DNA of 64,000 nucleotides from Pseudoalteromonas piscicida (GTDB lineage: Bacteria; Pseudomonadota; Gammaproteobacteria; Enterobacterales; Alteromonadaceae), in contig NZ_NKHF01000043.1 in NCBI RefSeq assembly GCF_002744175.1, positions 25,825-89,824 of the forward strand, read 5' to 3'. The notes under the pieces are model-generated. The model saw only the letters and a program-made list of their open reading frames with translations, was not told where the DNA came from and did not search any database. A program made the translations under genes and the position numbers. The number at the start of each line of letters is the position of its first letter. Positions within the stretch are counted from its first letter, which is position 1. Below, in pieces: positions 57,458-64,000 of the stretch.

Positions 57458-58000
57458 TTATAGATTAAGCCAATGCCAAAACGTTTCGGGCATTTCTTGC
57501 TCTACCGTTTTCATGCATTTGATATCAACAGTACTGTTACAGCCCATCAGAGGTACTTCAATTTCTCTTGATTGCTCTGCCCAGTTAACTTCAAAATAAC
57601 GAACATTCTCATCATCATGGCATATCTTAGTTACTCTTCCGAAACCGTATAGCTTCATGGTTTTACCAAATTGTTCACGCTTTTTAAGAACAAGAAGGTC
57701 ACCGACACAAACTTCATACCATCGATTTACCTGAACTTCACTCTCTAGATAGTCAAAACGACAAATTCCATTTTCTTTCCAAAAAATATCTAATCTATTT
57801 GAAAAATCAGCTTCTGGACAAAAGCCCATAAATAAAATTGAGGTGTCTGCTGGCTTACTATATGGGATCGCATCGAGTATTAACTTTGCATCTTTATCTC
57901 CTTTGTTGAAAATGCGTAGCGCATTTTCTTGTAAAACGGCCATTTGAGCGCGTGTTAAACTGCCACTTTTTAGCTGGTCAAGTTGATTTTGATACTTCAT
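57458..58000 (-). CDS. Partner protein of the Mrr-like nuclease
   Basis: This 180-residue protein begins MKYQNQLDQLKSG, with an N-terminal helical part (LTRAQMAVLQENALRIFNKGDKDAKLILDAIP) and a C-terminal beta-rich part (WYEVCVGDLLVLKKREQFGK, LYGFGRVTKI, YFEVNW) that resembles PUA/EVE-type modified-base readers. GGAGATGG right before the ATG at 58000 supports that start; a GTG at 58039 is weaker. The nuclease gene follows three bases after its stop. I do not recognise a named family for it. Confidence 0.65.
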   Translation of the reverse strand: MKYQNQLDQLKSGSLTRAQMAVLQENALRIFNKGDKDAKLILDAIPYSKPADTSILFMGFCPEADFSNRLDIFWKENGICRFDYLESEVQVNRWYEVCVGDLLVLKKREQFGKTMKLYGFGRVTKICHDDENVRYFEVNWAEQSREIEVPLMGCNSTVDIKCMKTVEQEMPETFWHWLNL

Positions 58001-58271
58001 AAATCCATCTCCATATTTAGAATAGTTCGTTACTGACACCCTTAAGTTAGAACACTTTCACATAAAATAAAAGCTTTATTATTCAAATAGATAAAACTAA
58101 TTTTCGGTGAAAAAATTCTTAGATTCCGCGATATAGAATCGGTTTAAATGCATTTAGAACCCTCTTTTTCAATAAAAAAGTAGATTGAGATGATAATTTT
58201 AACGGATCAGGCAAAGTAGCTTGTCTTATGCAAGCTGCTCTTCGATGAAACTGAGTGATTGGTTTTTAATT

Positions 58272-58310
58272 AACCTGAGGTTTGGATAATTAATATCTAA
58301 CCGCTAGAAA
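58272..58310 (+). repeat. Dispersed intergenic repeat, copy 5 (divergent)
   Basis: AACCTGAGGTTTGGATAATT, then AATATCTAACCGCTAGAAA, weaker toward the right end. It lies next to the terminator behind ybaB. Confidence 0.6.
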
Positions 58311-58312
58311 CA

Positions 58313-58346
58313 AAAAAGCTCAGGCACTTTATTACCTGAGCTTTCG
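58313..58346. terminator. Bidirectional Rho-independent terminator of apt-dnaX-ybaB
   Basis: Stem AAGCTCAGG/CCTGAGCTT with a 10-base loop; on minus it is followed by TTTTTTG. It lies 70 bases past the ybaB stop and so closes the operon before the restriction module. Confidence 0.85.
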
Positions 58347-58418
58347 TTAATTTTTATCCCCGACTTGTCCCATACGAGGACTGTAAGAATAAAAACGTTT
58401 TAGTTCATAACTTTGAGG

Positions 58419-58745
58419 TTAAAACGGCATCTTGAAGCCTGGAGGCATTTGCATACCGCCAGTAACTTCTGACATACGTCTTTGCGTTTCTTCACCAACA
58501 CGGCGAACTGCGTCGTTTACCGCAGCGGCTAGTAGGTCTTCGATCATGTCTTTGTCGTCTTCCATTAGACTCTCGTCGATTTCTACGCGACGAACGTTGT
58601 GGCTGCCAAGCATAGTGACTTTTACAAGCCCTGCGCCTGCTTCACCAGTTACTTCTAAGCTTTTGATCTCTTCTTGGGCTTTTTCCATGCGCTCTTGCAT
58701 TTGCTGCGCCTGCTTCATGATGTTGCCCATTCCGCCTTTAAACAT
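58419..58745 (-). CDS. ybaB: YbaB/EbfC nucleoid-associated protein
   Basis: This 108-residue DNA-binding protein shows the family pattern: [50 protein letters not shown] and [22 protein letters not shown], with the Met-rich MPPGFKMPF tail. It follows dnaX by 63 bases, as is usual. The reading gives the family's normal length (109 in E. coli). Confidence 0.96.
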   Translation of the reverse strand: MFKGGMGNIMKQAQQMQERMEKAQEEIKSLEVTGEAGAGLVKVTMLGSHNVRRVEIDESLMEDDKDMIEDLLAAAVNDAVRRVGEETQRRMSEVTGGMQMPPGFKMPF

Positions 58746-58808
58746 ATTCTGCTCTCTTATACTTCAATTTGGTTTACTGTGATAAAAGATAAGGGCTAAC
58801 GCCCTTAA

Positions 58809-61112
58809 TTACAATGCTTGAACGCTATTTTCATCAAGCATTGCGTCAAATTCTTGGACGAACGCACTTACGAGTGGATCCTCGCGCATCGCCGCCTTGG
58901 CTTGACCGAGTCTATGCTCGTCGAGCTGCTGTTGTACTAAAAACGGTGTGTTTTCCGCAGTTTCTATATAGTTAATCTCAAGTGTTATTGATTGCGCTAA
59001 TAAGGTACTGAGACTCTCAGTTAGCTTGTCTCTTAGCACTTTAGAATCAAGGTGCTGTTGACTTGCGTCTACTTGCAGTTGCACATGCGTACCTTGCTGA
59101 GTAAACACGCTGTGCAGTGCATATTGGCGGATGCGTCCACCTAATTGCATTTTTTCAATCATATTTGCCCACTCATCGCTTTGATGAGCGAATTTAATAT
59201 CACTGATTGGACTAACAAAGTTTTCAGGTGCCGGGATCTCTACCTCAATACTTTGCTCGCTATCATCTTGTTTTACAGGTGATAACTGCTCTAGCAATTC
59301 AGGCGCTAAATTTTCTGTAACTGGCTTATGACGCGTTTGAAATGATTCCTTCTGTGGCTTTTTTGGCACTGGACGAGGCTCAATCACTTCTGTTCTGTGC
59401 GGCTCAGCCTGGTACGTCGATGTTGCCAAAGTTGGCTCTGGCGCTTGCGTTACTTGCATCGGCGCACTCGGCGCCTCAGACTTTTTTACCTCACCATCGG
59501 CTCCCACCAACTTGCCAGCACCTGAGATATTTCGATTTTTTAAGATCCGTGCAATCGCTGATTGTGCTTGGCTTTGCTGTTCTGCTACTGAGATCTTAGC
59601 GGGTGAAGGGTCTGGCGACGTCTCCACTGGTGTAAGCGGCTCTGGCCGTGGGCTTTGATGTTGAGGAGGTACTTGTGAATACGATGCCTCATCAGCCGCA
59701 GTAGGTCCTTGATGATGTGCGGGCACCTGCTCTTGAAACCCTTGCTCCACCGCCTGCGACATAACACTGTCATATTGGCTGGCTATCTCTGCCTCATCAG
59801 GCTCAGGTAGCTGATTTGGTATAGTAGGCGCTGGCGACCTCGGCTCATTATATTCACTCGGCTGCGATAGCGGTGCCGCTGTTTGTGGTGGTGAAGCTGG
59901 TTGAGCCTGACTTACAACTGTTTGGTCATCATCCGTAGGCTTTTTCAACAGCGCTCGAAGACTACCAACTTTACTCTGCTTAGTTTCAGAGCTCTGTGTT
60001 ACTGGTGCGACAGAGGGAGCTATTTGGCTCTCTTTTTCAAAGGCCATTAAGCGTAGCATGACCATTTCAAAGCCAAGCTTAGGTTCAGGAGCCCACTTTA
60101 AATCCTTCTTACCATTCAACAGCAATTGATATAATAATTGCCCTTGTTGTGGCGCCAGTTGTTCTGCAAACAGCTTGATGTCGTTGTTATCAAAATTGGA
60201 TAGTCGCGCTGCACTTGGGACAAGCTGCGCCAACTGGATCACATGTAATAGTGCGATTAAGTCATCCAACACACTAACAAAATTGCCGTTTTGTAACGCA
60301 ATTTTCTCAATCGCATTGAGTAAAGCTTCACCGTCGTGACATAAAATGGCAGACAGTAATATCACAGCATGTGCACTATCCATTAAACCAAGCATAGACT
60401 GCACAGCAGGCACCGTTAGATTGCCGTTTGTTTGGGCGATGGCCTGATCGGTCAAGCTAAGTGCATCACGCATACTACCATCAGCCGCTTTTGCTAAGGT
60501 TTGCAATGCAATCGGATCAAATGCCACTTGTTCTAAGGGCAGTATTTTTTCTAGCTGTTCAACAATTTGATCTTGCGTCATCGCATTCAAGTTAAATTGC
60601 AAACAACGAGAGAGGATCGTCACAGGTAGCTTTTGCGGATCTGTGGTTGCGAGTAGAAATTTTACGTGCTCTGGTGGCTCTTCTAAGGTTTTCAATAGTG
60701 CATTAAAACTATGTTTGGACAACATATGCACTTCGTCAATAAGATAAACCTTATAGCGACCACGAGTTGGGGCGTACTGCACGTTATCTAGGATTTCTCG
60801 TGTATCTTCCACTTTGGTACGAGATGCGGCATCAATTTCTATGAGATCAATAAATTTGCCCGTTTCAATCTCGGTACATGCACTACACTGGCCGCAAGGC
60901 GTTGAGGTAACGCCCTGCTCGCAGTTAAGGCTTTTAGCAAAGATCCTGGCAATGGTGGTTTTACCTACCCCTCGCGTTCCTGTGAATAAGTAGGCATGGT
61001 GCAAACGCTTTTCATTAAGCGCATTGACTAGAGCTTGCTTTACATGCTCCTGCCCCATTAATTCATGGAAGTTTTGCGGACGCCATTTACGCGCCAGAAC
61101 CTGATAGCTCAT
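58809..61112 (-). CDS. dnaX: DNA polymerase III subunits tau and gamma
   Basis: This 767-residue clamp-loader ATPase has Walker A (GTRGVGKTTIARI, about 45-57), a zinc site (CEQGVTSTPCGQCSAC), Walker B (LIDEVHML) and the sensor-1 SRC (LSRCLQF). The following stretch (about 370-600) is a Pro/Gln/Ser/Ala-rich linker with low complexity, then the C-terminal tau domains that bind DnaB and the polymerase. A perfect -1 frameshift signal lies at codons 542-544 (59489-59481) and should also give gamma of about 545 residues. apt lies two bases upstream. Confidence 0.96.
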   Translation of the reverse strand: MSYQVLARKWRPQNFHELMGQEHVKQALVNALNEKRLHHAYLFTGTRGVGKTTIARIFAKSLNCEQGVTSTPCGQCSACTEIETGKFIDLIEIDAASRTKVEDTREILDNVQYAPTRGRYKVYLIDEVHMLSKHSFNALLKTLEEPPEHVKFLLATTDPQKLPVTILSRCLQFNLNAMTQDQIVEQLEKILPLEQVAFDPIALQTLAKAADGSMRDALSLTDQAIAQTNGNLTVPAVQSMLGLMDSAHAVILLSAILCHDGEALLNAIEKIALQNGNFVSVLDDLIALLHVIQLAQLVPSAARLSNFDNNDIKLFAEQLAPQQGQLLYQLLLNGKKDLKWAPEPKLGFEMVMLRLMAFEKESQIAPSVAPVTQSSETKQSKVGSLRALLKKPTDDDQTVVSQAQPASPPQTAAPLSQPSEYNEPRSPAPTIPNQLPEPDEAEIASQYDSVMSQAVEQGFQEQVPAHHQGPTAADEASYSQVPPQHQSPRPEPLTPVETSPDPSPAKISVAEQQSQAQSAIARILKNRNISGAGKLVGADGEVKKSEAPSAPMQVTQAPEPTLATSTYQAEPHRTEVIEPRPVPKKPQKESFQTRHKPVTENLAPELLEQLSPVKQDDSEQSIEVEIPAPENFVSPISDIKFAHQSDEWANMIEKMQLGGRIRQYALHSVFTQQGTHVQLQVDASQQHLDSKVLRDKLTESLSTLLAQSITLEINYIETAENTPFLVQQQLDEHRLGQAKAAMREDPLVSAFVQEFDAMLDENSVQAL
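59461..59500 (-). promoter_or_regulatory. Programmed -1 frameshift signal in dnaX
   Basis: On minus, the slippery heptamer A AAA AAG (59487-59481) is in the right phase (codons GTA AAA AAG). A -1 slip gives ...K K V and an immediate TGA (59478-59476). Five bases beyond the heptamer is a stem GGCGC/GCGCC with a five-base loop (59475-59461). GGGAGC lies 12 bases upstream of the heptamer (from about 59505), like the ribosomal-RNA-pairing site of E. coli dnaX. Confidence 0.85.
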
Positions 61113-61114
61113 GC

Positions 61115-61660
61115 TTATTCGCCTTCGAACTCTACAAGTGAAAGGATCTTGATCCCAAGATCTTGAATTTTCTTCTCACCACCTAGTTCCGGTAATGAAA
61201 TAACAAACGCAGCATCTGTGGCTTCACCGCCTAGACGTTTTACCAGTTTTGCTGTTGCTTCAATAGTACCACCTGTCGCTAATAAGTCATCCACTAACAG
61301 TACTTTATCGCCTGCTTCAATGGCATCAGCATGAAGTTCTAGGGTATCTTCACCATATTCAAGCTGGTAAGACTGACTAATAACCTCACGCGGCAATTTG
61401 CCTGGCTTTCTAACTGGCACAAACGGGATCCCTAGTGCATACGAAAGGGGAGCACCAAAGATAAAACCACGAGATTCTGTACCAATAATTTTGGTAAAGC
61501 CGCCCTCTTTGTAGGCAGTAACAAAAGCATCAATCGTTGCCTTGAATGCTTCTGGGTTTGCTAGAAGTGAAGTGACATCGCGGAACATGATACCTGGCTT
61601 TGGGTAATCTGGTACCGTGGCGATACTATTTTTGATCAATGACCTATTATCTGTTGTCAT
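61115..61660 (-). CDS. apt: Adenine phosphoribosyltransferase
   Basis: This 181-residue salvage enzyme makes AMP from adenine and PRPP. It shows [15 protein letters not shown] at the start, [31 protein letters not shown], and the PRPP motif [20 protein letters not shown] (about residues 121-140). Length matches E. coli Apt (183). It heads the apt-dnaX-ybaB operon. Confidence 0.96.
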   Translation of the reverse strand: MTTDNRSLIKNSIATVPDYPKPGIMFRDVTSLLANPEAFKATIDAFVTAYKEGGFTKIIGTESRGFIFGAPLSYALGIPFVPVRKPGKLPREVISQSYQLEYGEDTLELHADAIEAGDKVLLVDDLLATGGTIEATAKLVKRLGGEATDAAFVISLPELGGEKKIQDLGIKILSLVEFEGE

Positions 61661-61815
61661 AATTGCTTGCTTTAAGTTTATTACAAAAGAGCCAGATTAT
61701 AACAATTTTCTATCAGGTTGAAACCGACTGAATGACTTTGCGTGTCAGGATGAAGAAAAAGCGAGCGATTTGGACCTGTTTATGGTGTAAATAACCTCAG
61801 GTTAAATATGAAAAA

Positions 61816-61832
61816 GGCTGCAACTAGCAGCC
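61816..61832 (-). terminator. Rho-independent terminator after the 39-residue gene
   Basis: On minus, GGCTGC/GCAGCC (loop TAGTT) is followed by TTTTTC, 15 bases past the stop of the small gene. It backs the reality of that gene and ends the hvf transcript if it extends this far. Confidence 0.7.
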
Positions 61833-61847
61833 CTTAAAATAGCGTAA

Positions 61848-61967
61848 TTAAACGACCGCTGTTGCCCAGCCTAGAATTGCGTTCAAACAGCCAATTCCAG
61901 CAAAAACTGCAACAAATGCAAGGAAATACTTTGCATTAAACGGGTCTTTAAAGTCACCTTTAGACAT
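61848..61967 (-). CDS. Very small membrane protein, 39 residues
   Basis: The reading is MSKGDFKDPFNAKYFLAFVA followed by VFAGIGCLNAILGWATAVV, one hydrophobic helix after a polar N-terminus. AAAGGTAG lies 7 bases before the ATG, and an intrinsic terminator follows the stop. It lies 126 bases behind hvfC on the same strand. I do not recognise it; whether it belongs to the metallophore cluster or is independent is open. Confidence 0.6.
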   Translation of the reverse strand: MSKGDFKDPFNAKYFLAFVAVFAGIGCLNAILGWATAVV

Positions 61968-62093
61968 AGCTACTACCTTTAATTTTACAACTCGCACCAA
62001 CTACACTGAATGTAGATGGCATTGACTAGCGCCCTAGTCCGAGTTTAAGCACGACAAAAATCAGCCGGTATAATAGTCGATGTTGGTGCTTGC

Positions 62094-62849
62094 TTAAAGG
62101 TTTTTTGCTTTGATAATGCCAAGATTTGCAAATTCGCTGAGGGTATGTTGAGCTCCTTGATAGAGTTGCTCATGGCTAAATTGAGTTACTTGATTGGCAA
62201 TATCACCCACAAGGTCAACAAGTTGTAGTCCATTGTTAGATTCAATTACCGACAGCATCAGTGCAGTCATTGGGTTTAATGCAATAAATTGCACTTCATC
62301 TTCGTCGTCACGATATAACGCAAAGCTATAGGTTTGCCCTTCTACTTTAGCAGGTCTAAAAGTGTCGCTGATCTGATGCACCGGGTACTGGTAGTGGGCA
62401 ATTCTAGCCGTGCTTGCCAAATGGATATCGGACTGTAAAAGGCCGTCAGCGTCCAGCGAACATTCGCCCGATGATTCTACTGTTGTGGCAACATCAAGCT
62501 CCAGCCATTCGTAGTGAGCCAATTCAAGCATAAACGCTGGATCGGCTGCTGTTGGTTCATATTCACTTTGCAAGAACTGCAGGAACTCTTTGCTGATCTC
62601 AAGAAAATAAGGGGATTGGCAATGATGTTTAACAAAAAACTGTCTGACTAAATCAAGCCATGCAGATGTTGAATATAAACTTTTAAGTACCGGGAAGGCA
62701 CTACTTACAAACCCTTCTATATTATTGAAAAACAGTTCTTGATAGATTTTTAAACGCCGAGCTTCTATACCAGAGGGCGCGGGTTGGTGTTCAGGGTCTC
62801 GAATATGAGCCATAAAAGCCTGCTGTGTATCAATAAACGACATGCTCAC
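62094..62849 (-). CDS. HvfC-like RiPP maturation protein (DUF2063)
   Basis: This 251-residue protein has the DUF2063 N-terminal pattern (DTQQAFMAHIRDPEHQPAPSG, RLKIYQELFFNNIEGFVSSAFPVLKSLY, FLEISKEFLQFL) and a beta-rich C-terminal part. In known HvfBC and BufBC pairs this protein helps the DUF692 enzyme bind the precursor peptide. The start is a GTG (62849) overlapping the enzyme gene's TGA by four bases, or an ATG six bases on. The order precursor-enzyme-partner on the minus strand matches that of Haemophilus hvfABC. Confidence 0.85.
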   Translation of the reverse strand: MSMSFIDTQQAFMAHIRDPEHQPAPSGIEARRLKIYQELFFNNIEGFVSSAFPVLKSLYSTSAWLDLVRQFFVKHHCQSPYFLEISKEFLQFLQSEYEPTAADPAFMLELAHYEWLELDVATTVESSGECSLDADGLLQSDIHLASTARIAHYQYPVHQISDTFRPAKVEGQTYSFALYRDDEDEVQFIALNPMTALMLSVIESNNGLQLVDLVGDIANQVTQFSHEQLYQGAQHTLSEFANLGIIKAKNL

Positions 62850-63682
62850 ACCTTCTCTGGCACATTAACGTGCTTTGCTTGAATAGCTGATATTTGTCCC
62901 GCCTCAGCCAATAGCTCAGACATCGGGGGAATATTAAAATCTCGCTCTAACAAGGTTGGAAAGACGCCATGTAACTCATACGCCCGATGCAATAACTGCC
63001 ATACCGAAGGTGTGACGTCGGCGCCATGGGTATCTACGAGTAAATCCTCAGCTTCAACATAATGGCCTGCGATATGTCCGTAAGCAATCCGTTCGCTGGG
63101 CATGGCCGCCAAAAACTGCTCTGCATCATAATGGTGATTAATAGAATTCACATAGATATTATTCACATCCAACAGCAAGTCACAATCGGCTTCCTCTAGT
63201 ACCGCAAGTGTAAACTCCAACTCCGACATCTCTTGCCCTGGGGCTGCGTAGTAAGAAACGTTTTCTACTGCAATGCGCCGCTCAAGTTGATCTTGGACCG
63301 CGCGTATCCGCCCTGCAGTGTGGCGCACAGCCTCCTCCGTAAATGGGATAGGCATTAGGTCATACATGTGGCCATCACCTGAACAATAGCTAAGATGCTC
63401 ACTATAGGTAACTATGTTGTGCTGCTTAAAAAATGTTTTTAGCTGCGATAGAAATTCGGTATCTAGTGGTGCAGGTGAGCCTAACGACAAAGATAAACCG
63501 TGACAAATAAAAGTATGAACTTGGGTCAATGCTTGGAATTGCTTAGCGAGTTTACCGCCAAACTTCATCCAGTTTTCCGGTGCAACTTCATAAAAGTCGA
63601 CTTGTTGTGGAGGCGTGTTAAGTACGTCATCAATCATTTCTCGACGCAAGCCAAGCCCCAGGTTTCCTAACTTCGCAGCCAT
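62846..63682 (-). CDS. HvfB-like MNIO-type (DUF692) RiPP maturase
   Basis: This 278-residue protein belongs to the multinuclear non-heme iron enzyme family (DUF692; MbnB, BufB, HvfB). Iron ligands can be placed in HGLSLSLG, SEHLSYC, VENVSYY, LLLDVNNIYVNS, GHIAGH, DTHG and LERDFN of the TIM barrel. It should oxidise Cys residues of the EGKCG precursor into oxazolone/thioamide or 5-thiooxazole groups that bind copper or other metals. AGGTGG sits 10 bases before the ATG. It overlaps hvfC. The chemistry is from published relatives, not from this sequence. Confidence 0.92.
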   Translation of the reverse strand: MAAKLGNLGLGLRREMIDDVLNTPPQQVDFYEVAPENWMKFGGKLAKQFQALTQVHTFICHGLSLSLGSPAPLDTEFLSQLKTFFKQHNIVTYSEHLSYCSGDGHMYDLMPIPFTEEAVRHTAGRIRAVQDQLERRIAVENVSYYAAPGQEMSELEFTLAVLEEADCDLLLDVNNIYVNSINHHYDAEQFLAAMPSERIAYGHIAGHYVEAEDLLVDTHGADVTPSVWQLLHRAYELHGVFPTLLERDFNIPPMSELLAEAGQISAIQAKHVNVPEKV

Positions 63683-63774
63683 TCTTTTTCCACCTAGCGG
63701 TTACAGTTAACGGATATTCTATTGAAAGCTAAAACAAACCTTCTGGTAACATTTTACTTTGATTTGACGATACC

Positions 63775-63825
63775 CAATGGCACAGGTTTACGCAAATTAT
63801 ACCAACTGGTATTACTGTGCCATTG
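63775..63825 (-). promoter_or_regulatory. Long hairpin between precursor and maturase genes
   Basis: CAATGGCACAG (63775-63785) pairs perfectly with CTGTGCCATTG (63815-63825). The loop holds a smaller stem ATACCA-AC-TGGTAT (63799-63812). No uridine run follows, so it may act as a partial attenuator or an mRNA 3'-end stabiliser for the precursor message. Confidence 0.65.
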
Positions 63826-63856
63826 AGCTCAAGTAGATTTGTGTTAGCAACAATAA

Positions 63857-64000
63857 TTAGTGGCTGCCACCACATTTACCTTCACCACACTTGCCTTCTT
63901 TTTTACCTTTGGCATTACCACCACATTTGCCTTCGCCACACTTACCTTCTTTTTTACTTTTCGCATGGCCTCCGCACTTGCCTTCGCCACATTTACCTTC
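63857..64000 (-). CDS. HvfA-like Cys-rich RiPP metallophore precursor (partial)
   Basis: The C-terminal 47 residues are visible; the start lies past the right edge. They consist of three copies of EGKCGEGKCGG separated by HAKSKK and NAKGKK, ending GGSH, i.e. six EGKCG motifs, the known target of DUF692 enzymes in HvfA and bufferins. The missing part should hold a Sec signal peptide. The DNA shows three units with a 51-base period (63866-64000). It is the first gene before hvfB and hvfC, 174 bases ahead. Confidence 0.88.
   Translation of the reverse strand, partial: EGKCGEGKCGGHAKSKKEGKCGEGKCGGNAKGKKEGKCGEGKCGGSH
63866..64000 (-). repeat. 51-base tandem repeat inside the precursor gene
   Basis: Three 33-base blocks encoding EGKCGEGKCGG (63866-63898, 63917-63949, 63968-64000) are separated by 18-base linkers. 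Third-base differences between copies show they are old enough to have diverged while the peptide stayed the same. More copies may lie beyond the edge. Confidence 0.85.

Noticed and set aside
63866..64000. Tandem repeats at the right edge as a CRISPR array
   Set aside because: The 51-base period is coding: the units translate into EGKCG blocks in one frame, and there are no unique spacers.

Overview
The window reads as chromosomal DNA from a marine gammaproteobacterium of the Alteromonadales, most likely Pseudoalteromonas. This rests on moderate-to-low GC, the gene families (TonB-dependent receptor, M13 peptidase, many GGDEF proteins) and locally conserved gene pairs such as yfbV/ackA-pta, rlmA, purM-purN, apt-dnaX-ybaB and recR/htpG. 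The genus is an inference from protein resemblance. No rRNA, tRNA, CRISPR array, insertion sequence or prophage was seen.

Layout. 1-5 kb: two ABC-2 type exporters, NatAB-like on the minus strand and a GntR/YtrA-regulated one on the plus strand, separated by an S33 hydrolase. 5-15 kb: yqhA, a small secreted protein, topA, a 1419-residue Ig-repeat lipoprotein and a dicarboxylate/glutamate symporter. 15-21 kb: a decayed ERCC4-type nuclease gene, a TonB-dependent receptor, a DUF2987 protein and a Bax-like glucosaminidase. 20-29 kb: dNTPase, LtaS-type sulfatase-fold transferase, RhlE-like helicase, small exported proteins, exonuclease III, a CbiM-like membrane protein and rlmA. 29-39 kb: yfbV, ackA-pta, an ACT protein, an EIIA-fold protein without phosphoacceptor histidines, yffB-dapE-M15 peptidase, a 3-hydroxyisobutyrate dehydrogenase-like enzyme, glutathione peroxidase and D-lactate dehydrogenase. 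39-49 kb: a solitary MlaC-like protein, a zinc-type reductase with a LysR regulator, a GGDEF-EAL protein, purMN and a PAS-GGDEF/response-regulator pair. 49-58 kb: tpx, htpG behind a sigma-32 promoter, recR, M13 peptidase, rhomboid protease and a two-gene Mrr-type restriction module. 58-64 kb: ybaB-dnaX-apt, then a small membrane protein and an hvfCBA metallophore (RiPP) cluster cut by the window end.

How the genes work together. AckA-Pta and LdhA serve acetate and lactate metabolism. The purMN, dapE, recR/ybaB/dnaX and topA genes are housekeeping. The clearest specialised system is hvfA-hvfB-hvfC at the right edge. A precursor with tandem EGKCG motifs, a DUF692 (MNIO) iron enzyme and its partner protein would make a cysteine-modified, metal-binding peptide. 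A long hairpin sits between the precursor and the enzyme genes. The second accessory system is a Mrr-like nuclease with a small partner, both with a putative PUA/EVE-like reader region, placed between ybaB and recR, which are usually neighbours. dnaX carries a full -1 frameshift signal that should yield the short gamma subunit.

A family of short intergenic repeats (beginning AACCTGAGCTTCGGATAATT) recurs at 6.2, 27.4, 44.1, 47.0 and 58.3 kb, once as a near-perfect palindrome.
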